From assembly GCF_009811315.1 (NCBI RefSeq), contig NZ_BLID01000003.1:124001-188000 (forward strand): a stretch of DNA of 64,000 bases, read 5' to 3'. The translations under genes were made by a program, and so were the position numbers. A model generated the notes under the pieces. It ran no database searches and was not told where the DNA came from. It saw nothing but the letters and a program-made list of their open reading frames with translations. This DNA is from Vibrio atypicus. GTDB taxonomy: Bacteria > Pseudomonadota > Gammaproteobacteria > Enterobacterales > Vibrionaceae. Positions 57,151 through 64,000 of this stretch are shown piece by piece; the first letter of the stretch is position 1, and every line of letters starts with the position of its first letter.

Positions 57151-58134
57151 TTAGAGCGTTTCAATATTTGAAATACGTTTAAGTACCGACTCTAACTGTT
57201 CCCATGGCAGCAATTGGCTATCAATTACCTCTAGACGGCTCTCGAAGCCTTCTAGGGACATTTCGTTTACAGAGACAACACCGTTGCTGACGTTAAAAGC
57301 AAAACAACCATTACTCGTATTGAGTACACCTTTCACTCGCTCGGCTGTTAAGTCCGATAACACTGAAAATAAATCGTCGAAGTTAAAGACGACTTCGGCG
57401 CCGAATATCCAACCACAGCTGAAGTAACCCTGTCCTTTATTTTCTTTACGGATGTATGTTTGGTTAGGCGGTAGTTGAAATTGTGGTTCCATTTCAGCGT
57501 GTTCGTGGTGGTGTGAATCAACCTCATCTTGAACTGACTGATCGCGGCGCTGACTAGAGAGCAATTCAATAGGGAAGCGCCCCTGTTTGACTAGTTGGCT
57601 AAAGATTTTCGGTGGCGATTGATCCGTAACCCAATCGTTAAAAGTATCGATGTCACTGACATGACATTCGTCGACTTTGTTGCCAATGATGATGTCAGAA
57701 ATTGCAAGCTGGTCATTAAAGTTAGTGTTTTGCAGGTATTTATCGACTGAAAGGTTTCTAGGATCGACCAAACCAATGGTTGCTCTTAAATCAATATAGT
57801 CTTTGAACTGGCTAGAAGTGAGCGTCGCTAGCACTTTATGCGCATGGCCTAACCCTGTAGGTTCAACGATCAATCTGTCTGGATTGGTACGTAATAAGGC
57901 GGTCAGAGCAACCGACATAGGAACGCCAGCTGCGCAGCACATACATCCACCAGGTACTTCTTTGATCAGAGCGCCTTGCTCTGTCATTAATGCGCCATCA
58001 ATACCGATTTCGCCAAACTCGTTAACCAATACAGCCCAGTTTTCGTTTTCTGGTTTCTCTTTTAGTAGGTTAAGTATTGCGGTGGTTTTTCCGGTACCAA
58101 GGAACCCAGTGATGATGTTGGTCGGGATTCTCAT
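57151..58134 (-). CDS. G3E GTPase of the CobW/YeiR group
   Basis: About 327-residue P-loop metallochaperone-type GTPase: GFLGTGKTTAIL, metal site GGCMCC (CxCC), EPTGLGHA, NKVD and a His-rich stretch SHHHEHAEM near 220. COG0523 proteins deliver or sense zinc, cobalt or nickel; YeiR is a zinc-binding example. The ATG at 58134 has GAGAG eight bases upstream; an ATG at 58149 is also possible. Metal not predictable. Confidence 0.88.
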   Translation of the reverse strand: MRIPTNIITGFLGTGKTTAILNLLKEKPENENWAVLVNEFGEIGIDGALMTEQGALIKEVPGGCMCCAAGVPMSVALTALLRTNPDRLIVEPTGLGHAHKVLATLTSSQFKDYIDLRATIGLVDPRNLSVDKYLQNTNFNDQLAISDIIIGNKVDECHVSDIDTFNDWVTDQSPPKIFSQLVKQGRFPIELLSSQRRDQSVQDEVDSHHHEHAEMEPQFQLPPNQTYIRKENKGQGYFSCGWIFGAEVVFNFDDLFSVLSDLTAERVKGVLNTSNGCFAFNVSNGVVSVNEMSLEGFESRLEVIDSQLLPWEQLESVLKRISNIETL

Positions 58135-58206
58135 TCGTTTAACTCTCATATGATTGCTTACTCTCCACTATAGCAAAACTTAGCGCGGTAACGTTATGAG
58201 TTGAAT

Positions 58207-58236
58207 GAAAAAAGCCAAGTCGTAGTGACTTGGCTT
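58207..58236 (-). terminator. Intrinsic terminator after the FKBP gene
   Basis: AAGCCAAGTC (58212-58221) / GACTTGGCTT (58227-58236), with an A-run at 58208-58213 reading as T-tract on the minus strand. Confidence 0.8.
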
Positions 58237-58241
58237 GAGGT

Positions 58242-58715
58242 TTATTTTACTTCGAGAAGTTCGACATCAAAAATTAAAGTAGACGCTGGTGGAATTGGGC
58301 CAGAACCGCCTTTACCATATGCCAGTGGACTAGGAATAAATAGACGGAATTTATCACCAGGCGCCATGTAAGTCAGACCTTCTTGCCATCCTTTAATGAC
58401 TTGATTCAGTTTGAAGCTAATTGGTTCACCGCGCTCAACTGAGCTGTCGAACACTGAGCCGTCTAGTAAAGTACCGTGGTAGTGTACTTTAACAGTGCTC
58501 TGTTTAGTCGGGTGCTGCGTACCTTCGCCTTTAACTAAAACTTGGTATTGTAGGCCGCTCTCAGTTGAGACAACGCCTTCTTTTTTAGCATTCTCTAGAA
58601 GAAATGCTTGGCCTGCTGCAAAGTTTTCTTCACCCGCTTTATTGTTATTCCATGTTCTGTAGATCATGAAAGCTGCAAGAATAAAGATAACAAGAGGAAA
58701 AATAATTTTTGACAT
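58242..58715 (-). CDS. FKBP-type peptidyl-prolyl isomerase, membrane-anchored
   Basis: 157 residues: N-terminal anchor helix (about 3-20), then an FKBP domain ([56 protein letters not shown]). FkpA/FklB-type folding factor. Eighteen bases downstream of a DsbA-like gene, suggesting a periplasmic folding operon. Confidence 0.9.
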   Translation of the reverse strand: MSKIIFPLVIFILAAFMIYRTWNNNKAGEENFAAGQAFLLENAKKEGVVSTESGLQYQVLVKGEGTQHPTKQSTVKVHYHGTLLDGSVFDSSVERGEPISFKLNQVIKGWQEGLTYMAPGDKFRLFIPSPLAYGKGGSGPIPPASTLIFDVELLEVK

Positions 58716-58733
58716 CGATAACGTCCAATTTGT

Positions 58734-59354
58734 TTATGGTTGATTAATCAGGTAGTTGATCGTATTCGCAATACCCTCAACGTCTTGGTGGCCAGAAGTA
58801 AGGATCATGTACTTACCATTAACTACGAAAGTAGGTACGGAGTTGATCTGGCCTTTCTCAGTGATTTCCTGAGCGAGTTGCATTGCTTTAAATAGTTGAG
58901 CTTGTTGTTCTTCGTTAAACTCATACGGGCTAACTAGTGTACGAGAATGGAAAGCTTCGTCAATCGCTAGCTTTTTATCTGATAGCGTCGAACCATCACC
59001 CATTTGCACGGCTGCGAAAAGCTCAGACATCATGTCATGATCAGGTTTTTTACCTAATTGCATTTCCGCTGCGTAGTAAATCATCGCACCAATTTGAGCG
59101 CTCTCATTGAAAGTAACGTGAATTTTACCGATTGATTGGTTGGTAAGTTCTTCTAGTTGAGGGAGAACCGATTCCATTTTACGGCAGTGCCCACAATTAA
59201 GAGAGAAAACTTCCGTTACCTGAGGAAGGCGGTAAGTGGCAAGGTTAACAGGAAGCTGCTGATACTGTTGTCCTTCTTGAGGCACGCTGTTGTCGGAACA
59301 ACCAACCAGTAAGCTAGTAAGAGAGATTGCTAACAGCGCGAGGATCTTTTTCAT
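58734..59354 (-). CDS. DsbA-like thiol oxidoreductase with lipobox
   Basis: 206 residues. Signal ends in LLVGC, a lipobox, so it is probably a lipoprotein. DsbA fold with active site CGHC (NCGHCRKME) in place of CPHC, and cis-Pro loop NSVPTFVVNGKY. It may oxidise or isomerise disulfides in the envelope with the FKBP encoded next to it. ATG at 59354 chosen by GAGA spacing. Confidence 0.88.
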   Translation of the reverse strand: MKKILALLAISLTSLLVGCSDNSVPQEGQQYQQLPVNLATYRLPQVTEVFSLNCGHCRKMESVLPQLEELTNQSIGKIHVTFNESAQIGAMIYYAAEMQLGKKPDHDMMSELFAAVQMGDGSTLSDKKLAIDEAFHSRTLVSPYEFNEEQQAQLFKAMQLAQEITEKGQINSVPTFVVNGKYMILTSGHQDVEGIANTINYLINQP

Positions 59355-59569
59355 AATCATTTCTCAATGTGATCGTACCAATAGGGCAGTACGAGTTAAA
59401 AGTAGCTGAATTTTACTCTTTCAATTTAAAGAACTAAATAGGAAATGTCGGCAAATTCGCGGCAATTTGTTTCTAGTGATGTGTCGTGTTCACAACTCAA
59501 AATAGTATTAAAGAATTGCTAATTCTGCCGATACAGTGAAGGAGTAGAGAAGGAACCTAGGGTGGAGAG

Positions 59570-60187
59570 ATGAAATACCTGACCTTACCGCTGATCGTAT
59601 TGCTTTCTGGTTGTACGAATATGGCCCAAAATGTCGCGAATATGACGGACAATATGTTGGATACTGCACCAAAAACGGATTTCGAAGTTCGCTATCCAGA
59701 ATGGGGTAATAATCCCACGTTGGCATCGTCTGATGTTCAGGGACCGTTAGGTCAGAAGCGAACACCTTACTATAAAGACCTTCAAAGCTTCCTACTAAAA
59801 AATGGTGTTGATTACGAAGTGTTACCGGGTAACCACATTATGGTTAAACTGACGGATACCATTAAGTTCAATACTGGTTCTTCAACAGTTAAAGCGGACT
59901 CTGCTTACTGGCTGGAAATGATGGGCAGTTATTTGGCTACTCAGCCAGGTATCGACATTGTGATTGATGGCCACGCCGACAGCACTGGCGCACCAACGTT
60001 TAACGATACATTGTCGATGAAACGTGCGAAAGCAGTGAAGCAGCAATTAGTTAAAAACAATGTTGCGATGGATTCGATTTTTACTCGCGGATACGGTGAG
60101 TATGTTCCAGCTTGCTCTAATGCTTCTTCCGCAGGTAAAGCCTGTAATCGCCGCGTTGAAGTGCTCTTTATCGTATCGAATAACTAA
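59570..60187 (+). CDS. OmpA-family lipoprotein
   Basis: 205 residues: signal with lipobox LLSGC (Cys15), a linker region, and a C-terminal OmpA/Pal peptidoglycan-binding domain (IDGHADSTGAP, MKRAKAVKQQL, GYGEYVPACSN, NRRVEVLF). ATG with GGTGGAGA upstream. An outer-membrane lipoprotein anchored to peptidoglycan is inferred. Confidence 0.9.
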   Translation: MKYLTLPLIVLLSGCTNMAQNVANMTDNMLDTAPKTDFEVRYPEWGNNPTLASSDVQGPLGQKRTPYYKDLQSFLLKNGVDYEVLPGNHIMVKLTDTIKFNTGSSTVKADSAYWLEMMGSYLATQPGIDIVIDGHADSTGAPTFNDTLSMKRAKAVKQQLVKNNVAMDSIFTRGYGEYVPACSNASSAGKACNRRVEVLFIVSNN

Positions 60188-60208
60188 GCAACAAATTTGC
60201 GGCAGATG

Positions 60209-60234
60209 GCCTAGCTGAGATGCTGGGCTTTTTT
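60209..60234 (+). terminator. Intrinsic terminator after the OmpA-like gene
   Basis: GCCTAGC (60209-60215) / GCTGGGC (60222-60228, one G-T pair), followed by TTTTTT. Confidence 0.75.
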
Positions 60235-60284
60235 ATACGTAGAATTTATTGTAAGGAAAGGGGAGTGAAGGGGTTAGATAAGCA

Positions 60285-60310
60285 AAACCCCAGGCGTGAA
60301 CCTGGGGTTT
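60285..60310 (-). terminator. Intrinsic terminator after the YgjV-like gene
   Basis: AAACCCCAGG (60285-60294) / CCTGGGGTTT (60301-60310), loop of six. Confidence 0.75.
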
Positions 60311-60319
60311 AAGAATTAT

Positions 60320-60571
60320 TTATGCGGCGCTTTTTGCTTCGTCAGTTTTTTTTTCGCTTTGCATTTTTGCAAGGAAATAAACGTTAACGCAGGCAATAAA
60401 ACCGTTCGTCATAACTACAGGCCATGCATCGATCATTAAGCCGTATGCAGTGAATAGCGCACAACCGATAAAGTTAAGAACACGTAGTTTTACGATATCT
60501 TTCATGGTTAAAGAGATAGCGACCATAATTGATGCCGCGTAACCTAGAATTTCAACCATATTCATTTCCAT
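60320..60571 (-). CDS. YgjV-like inner-membrane protein
   Basis: 83 residues with three hydrophobic helices (about 6-22, 30-46, 50-68) and a charged tail (EKKTDEAKSAA). It resembles YgjV family proteins of unknown function. ATG with GAGGG seven bases upstream. The 262 bases from here to the next terminator show nothing I can identify. Confidence 0.7.
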   Translation of the reverse strand: MEMNMVEILGYAASIMVAISLTMKDIVKLRVLNFIGCALFTAYGLMIDAWPVVMTNGFIACVNVYFLAKMQSEKKTDEAKSAA

Positions 60572-60833
60572 AATTTGACCCTCTTAAAAGTTTGCCGAAC
60601 AGTGTCAGTGTCGGTACCAATTCTTCTCGTCTTGAGATAAGTGAGGAAGCTCCGTGCCTCGAATGGTCTAATTGATTATCTGAGATGAAATATAACAGCG
60701 GTAAATGTGTGATGAAAGTCCAAATTTTAAGTTCGGAGAAGGTTAGCGATTACGCAAACGTTTTGCGTCATTAACTAATTTGTAATAACGACTTATGTTG
60801 GTCAATCTCGCTAACATTAAAGGCTATAAAGAA

Positions 60834-60862
60834 AAAACCCATATCTCAGCGATATGGGTTTT
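60834..60862 (-). terminator. Intrinsic terminator after the yeeX-like gene
   Basis: AAAACCCATATC (60834-60845) / GATATGGGTTTT (60851-60862), loop TCAGC; minus-strand T-tract follows. Confidence 0.85.
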
Positions 60863-60884
60863 ATTGTTTGCTTCCTAGGGAGAA

Positions 60885-61202
60885 TTACTTCTTCTTACCT
60901 AGAACTTGCTTGTCTTCTTCAGTCAACTCGCGGATGCGACGGCTGATATCGCGACGATCTTTAGAGATCTCTGCGCTTTTGATGATGTGGTCATCAACAC
61001 GGTCTTCGTAGTCAGCTTTCATGTTTTTGATAATGCCAACAATTTCGTCGTGGCTCATATCTGACTTGATGTAATCTAGTAGGTTTTCTAGAAGATCAAC
61101 ACGCTTACGGTTGTCACGAACTTTTTTCTCGTTGTCGATCAGTTCACGCTTCAATTTGTTCTTGCGACGAGCCTGAGCTACGATTTCAAATACACCACTC
61201 AT
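60885..61202 (-). CDS. yeeX: YeeX family (DUF496) coiled-coil protein
   Basis: 105 residues, charged and helical throughout, closely matching remembered E. coli YeeX ([48 protein letters not shown]). No catalytic motif; function unknown. Stands alone with its own terminator. Confidence 0.88.
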   Translation of the reverse strand: MSGVFEIVAQARRKNKLKRELIDNEKKVRDNRKRVDLLENLLDYIKSDMSHDEIVGIIKNMKADYEDRVDDHIIKSAEISKDRRDISRRIRELTEEDKQVLGKKK

Positions 61203-61391
61203 AGGTTTCTTTCCTGATTTTACCTTTAACTGCCAATGATTAAATCATAACATTGGGGCCGATAACAGTCTTAAGATCAATCATTACAGTATGTTGACGG
61301 TTTTATCGCCAAACTCATTATTTGATGATTGAGCATTGCCCTAACTTCGATATATGATTCTAGTATTAACCGCTTTTTATTAAACAACATA

Positions 61392-61589
61392 ATGCGAACT
61401 TCTGACATTATCTTATCTCAAAAAGAAGAATCAAACGTCGTCCCGAAACGTGTAGAAAAGTTTATCGACGCTTATCGCAAAGAGAAAACGCATCAAGAAA
61501 TTACCGAAGTGGAGTTGAACCGTACTAAAATCGTTATGATTGACGAAAACGGTAACATCAAAAGGGTTCCCATTCTTTCTGAGCATTGA
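61392..61589 (+). CDS. Small hypothetical protein before yceH
   Basis: 65 residues from ATG 61392, charged, no hydrophobic helix ([44 protein letters not shown] read in parts: [31 protein letters not shown]). No good ribosome-binding site is visible, so the call rests on codon texture and position 38 bases before the yceH start. Unknown family. Confidence 0.5.
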   Translation: MRTSDIILSQKEESNVVPKRVEKFIDAYRKEKTHQEITEVELNRTKIVMIDENGNIKRVPILSEH

Positions 61590-61627
61590 TTCATCATCAG
61601 GAAGAGAATAATAAGGAAATACGTAAA

Positions 61628-62287
61628 ATGAACATCAACTTAAATCCTGTTGAAGCCCGTGTCATTGGTTGTCTCATTGAGAAAGAAGTGACTACGCCGG
61701 ACTACTACCCGCTAACCCTCAATAGCTTAACGTCAGCATGTAATCAAAAAAGCAATCGTGAACCTGTGATGACGTTGAGTGATGCGGATGTCCAACAAGC
61801 GATCGATGCACTTGTTTCACGCCGTTTAGTGAGTGATGAAAGTGCCTTCAACAGCCGTGCACGTAAATATCAACACCGTTTCTGCAACACTGAATTTGGT
61901 GATCTAAAGCTTAGTAAACAAGAGAAAGGGATCACCTGTTGTTTGCTGCTCCGTGGTGCGCAGACTCCTGGAGAGCTAAGAACACGCACAAACCGTTTAG
62001 CTGATTTTACGGATGTAAAAGAAGTTGAGGCGGTACTGGAAAAAATGGCGTCACGCGAAGAGGGCGGTTTAGTTGTCAAGTTACCTCGTGAAGCAGGCAA
62101 GCGTGAGTCACGTTATATGCATTTATTTAGTGGTGAAGTTGATATTGAAGCACTAGCGGCGCAAATGCCGACTGCCAGCGTTTCTCAAGCTGGCAATGAA
62201 CGTATCGAAGCACTTGAAGAAGAAGTCGCCACTTTAAAGGCTGATCTCGCTGAACTAAAAGAGCTTGTTGAACAACTGACCAATTAA
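61628..62287 (+). CDS. yceH: YceH family protein (DUF480)
   Basis: 219 residues: N-terminal [27 protein letters not shown] and [14 protein letters not shown] are DUF480 landmarks; two winged-helix domains and a short C-terminal coiled coil ([20 protein letters not shown]). Function unknown. ATG 61628 with AAGGA upstream. Its stop codon touches the next start. Confidence 0.9.
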   Translation: MNINLNPVEARVIGCLIEKEVTTPDYYPLTLNSLTSACNQKSNREPVMTLSDADVQQAIDALVSRRLVSDESAFNSRARKYQHRFCNTEFGDLKLSKQEKGITCCLLLRGAQTPGELRTRTNRLADFTDVKEVEAVLEKMASREEGGLVVKLPREAGKRESRYMHLFSGEVDIEALAAQMPTASVSQAGNERIEALEEEVATLKADLAELKELVEQLTN

Positions 62288-62602
62288 ATGGCGGTAGTGG
62301 CAAAGAATCAATGTGCGGATTGGTATGTCTATCTAGTCCGTACACGATCAAACGCGTTGTATTGTGGTATCACGACGGATGTTCAACGTCGTTATTCTCA
62401 GCATTGTTCAGGTTCAGGAGCAAAAGCTCTCAAAGGGAAAGGTCCGCTTCAATTAGTGTGGTCACAGAAAGTTGCTACTAACCGCAGTATTGCTTCTAAA
62501 GTTGAATATCAAATTAAACGACTATCTAAGCCGCAAAAAGAGCAGCTTGTTTCTGGCAAAACTCAGCTCAAAAATGTGATTGATGTGCCACTGATGGAGT
62601 AA
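62288..62602 (+). CDS. GIY-YIG domain protein (UPF0213/YhbQ-like)
   Basis: 104-residue single-domain GIY-YIG protein: DWYVYLVRTRSNALYCGITTDVQRR (in parts: WYVYLVR, YCGITTDVQRR), later SKVEYQIKRLSKPQK. YhbQ-type proteins are small DNA-acting endonucleases by family. Its ATG follows directly after the yceH stop codon, so translation is coupled. Confidence 0.85.
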   Translation: MAVVAKNQCADWYVYLVRTRSNALYCGITTDVQRRYSQHCSGSGAKALKGKGPLQLVWSQKVATNRSIASKVEYQIKRLSKPQKEQLVSGKTQLKNVIDVPLME

Positions 62603-62672
62603 TCAACCGTCATAGTTAGCAAAAATGTATTAACCTTGGTTATGAAAATTAATAATAAGGTTGGTACGGACA

Positions 62673-63824
62673 ATGAAACAACTAAACAAAATCTCAACGG
62701 CAGTGGTATGCGCGTTGATAGGGACATCAGCTTCTGCTGCAAATATTGTTGCTGATGGTCGTGGTAACGGCATGGGAAATACCGGCGTTACATCTGCAGA
62801 TTACTTACTTGCTCCTTTTTATAATCCAGCACTCACTGCGGTTTATCGTGATGAAGACGACTTTGGTATTCTAGCGCCAGCTTTGGGTATCTCGGCTCGT
62901 GATACTGACGAGACGCTATCGACGATGGATGACCTACAAAGTACGATTGAAGACTTTGAAGACAGTGGCAGTGTTGACCCTACTATCGCCAGCGAGCTCA
63001 ATCAATATCTAACTAAACTCTCGGATGATAAACCTCTTGCTGTTAGTGCGGGTGGGGGCTTAGCGGTCGCAATTCCACTTGGCATTATTTCTGGTAACTT
63101 TTATACCCGAGGCCACGCAGAGATCATCGCGCAAACTGATATAGCGGCTGATGGGGGGGATTTGCCAACGGCAGTTGAAACTCGTTATCAGAACTCGAAT
63201 GTTGAAATGCTTGCTTTTGGCTATACCGAGTTTGGTGTCGCGCTGGCTAAACGTATGGTATTTGGCGGGCAGGATATTGCTATTGGCGTTACACCAAAAT
63301 ATCAACAGCTCACCACTTACAGCGACATTCTGAACGTCGAAGATTTTGATCTAAATGATTACGATGAAAGTGAAACCAATAAAAATGCATTCAACATAGA
63401 TTTGGGCGCTGTTTGGTTTTATAACGATTTTCGTGCAGGGATAGCGATCAAGGATCTAATTGCACAAGAGCTGAAGACAAAAGACAAATCGGATAAATAT
63501 CGACTCGATACACAAGTTACGTTATCAGGTGCGTATGCAACACAACTACTGACCGTAACTGTCGATTGGGACCTCACCACTCAGAAACGTTTTGCAGGAC
63601 TTGACGATGATACTCAGTTTTTACGCTTTGGTATCGAAGGCAATGCATGGGGTTGGGCACAATTGCGTGCAGGCTACGAAGTGGATTTGGAAGATACGCT
63701 AGATAATTCGATTACTGCTGGTTTAGGTATTAGCCCTGGTGATCTTGTGAGCTTGGACTTTGCGGGCAATTACGCAGGAGACAACCAATTTGGTTTATCC
63801 GGGAATTTGGCTTTTACCTTCTAG
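62673..63824 (+). CDS. TraF-like outer-membrane beta-barrel protein
   Basis: 383-residue exported protein (signal about 1-22, ending ASA) with repeated aromatic-alternating strands and C-terminal Phe (LSGNLAFTF), the mark of an outer-membrane barrel. Start text GNGMGNTGVTSADYLLAPFYNPAL matches the family annotated as conjugal transfer protein TraF in vibrios. No other transfer genes are near, so the conjugation name is misleading here; a FadL/porin-like role is possible. Confidence 0.8.
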   Translation: MKQLNKISTAVVCALIGTSASAANIVADGRGNGMGNTGVTSADYLLAPFYNPALTAVYRDEDDFGILAPALGISARDTDETLSTMDDLQSTIEDFEDSGSVDPTIASELNQYLTKLSDDKPLAVSAGGGLAVAIPLGIISGNFYTRGHAEIIAQTDIAADGGDLPTAVETRYQNSNVEMLAFGYTEFGVALAKRMVFGGQDIAIGVTPKYQQLTTYSDILNVEDFDLNDYDESETNKNAFNIDLGAVWFYNDFRAGIAIKDLIAQELKTKDKSDKYRLDTQVTLSGAYATQLLTVTVDWDLTTQKRFAGLDDDTQFLRFGIEGNAWGWAQLRAGYEVDLEDTLDNSITAGLGISPGDLVSLDFAGNYAGDNQFGLSGNLAFTF

Positions 63825-63847
63825 CCTGCAATGTTTGATATAAATTT

Positions 63848-63883
63848 GCGTCAAATTGATTACCTTGGTTTTTAATTTGACGC
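63848..63883 (+). other. Inverted repeat after the barrel gene
   Basis: GCGTCAAATT (63848-63857) / AATTTGACGC (63874-63883), perfect ten-base arms around sixteen bases. No T-run follows. It could be a weak terminator or an operator for a gene beyond the window end; nothing else is visible up to 64000. Confidence 0.5.
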
Positions 63884-64000
63884 GCTTTATAGATGGAGCG
63901 TACAAAGAAAAGATGTTTCTAAAGATATAGTCGTTAAATTGAGCACTTAATTGCATGCTAGATGTTTATTACTACCAAGATTGCTTGGATTCATTATACT

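Noticed and set aside
1..64000. CRISPR arrays, integron cassette repeats, insertion sequences or prophage.
   Set aside because: No regularly spaced repeats, transposase-like or phage genes were seen in either strand.

Overview
The window looks like part of a Vibrio genome, probably the second chromosome of a species in or near the Harveyi clade. The evidence is gene content: a thermolabile haemolysin, the CAI-1 quorum-sensing pair cqsA/cqsS, a Vibrio-type long FabH, tkt and tal beside a SorC-type regulator, folE near moeA/moeB, and a LuxP-like protein. Base composition is moderate with A/T-rich spacers, and intrinsic terminators are clear. I see no rRNA, tRNA, CRISPR array, intact insertion sequence or prophage. 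Species and replicon are inferences.

Layout. 1-4.3 kb: the end of an MFS permease, then two divergent secreted toxins, the haemolysin/phospholipase tlh and an aerolysin homologue. 4.3-12.4 kb: a small Cys/His-rich protein behind a candidate FNR site, then a reactive-sulfur cluster: CoA-disulfide/persulfide reductase with rhodanese domain and DUF2892 protein on one strand; an ArsR/BigR-like repressor, two YeeE/YedE half-transporters and an RND permease plus adaptor on the other. Their shared promoter region carries three TTAG-N6-CTAA operators. 12.4-19.9 kb: a secreted nuclease-like protein, nrdDG (FNR box and paired NrdR boxes), an aromatic/aspartate aminotransferase (candidate TyrR box), a retropepsin-like lipoprotein, a Nudix hydrolase and an RbgA/YlqF-like GTPase.

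20-26.5 kb is a divergent sensory island: a periplasmic binding protein translationally coupled to a GGDEF-EAL enzyme, facing a LuxP-like binding protein followed by a PAS chemoreceptor. It is the best candidate for an undescribed signalling system. 26.6-35 kb: LysR regulator, a HlyD/membrane-protein pair, transketolase, transaldolase, SorC regulator and a GH18 chitinase. 35.1-38.3 kb: moeA-moeB-small membrane protein-sulfurtransferase operon. 38.3-41 kb: a strongly structured spacer leading into an orphan solute-binding protein/histidine kinase pair.

41-50.7 kb is mostly housekeeping: folE, dbpA, an MFS permease, a thioredoxin-2 with an unusual WCNPC site, fabH and sbcDC. 50.8-54 kb: cqsS and cqsA, tail to tail. 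54-64 kb: TDT-family transporter, ClC antiporter, a degraded-looking spacer, a CobW/YeiR-type GTPase, a DsbA-like/FKBP folding operon, OmpA-like lipoprotein, YgjV-like, YeeX, YceH, a GIY-YIG protein and a TraF-like outer-membrane protein. Function calls rest on reading motifs and remembered family sequences; no search was run.
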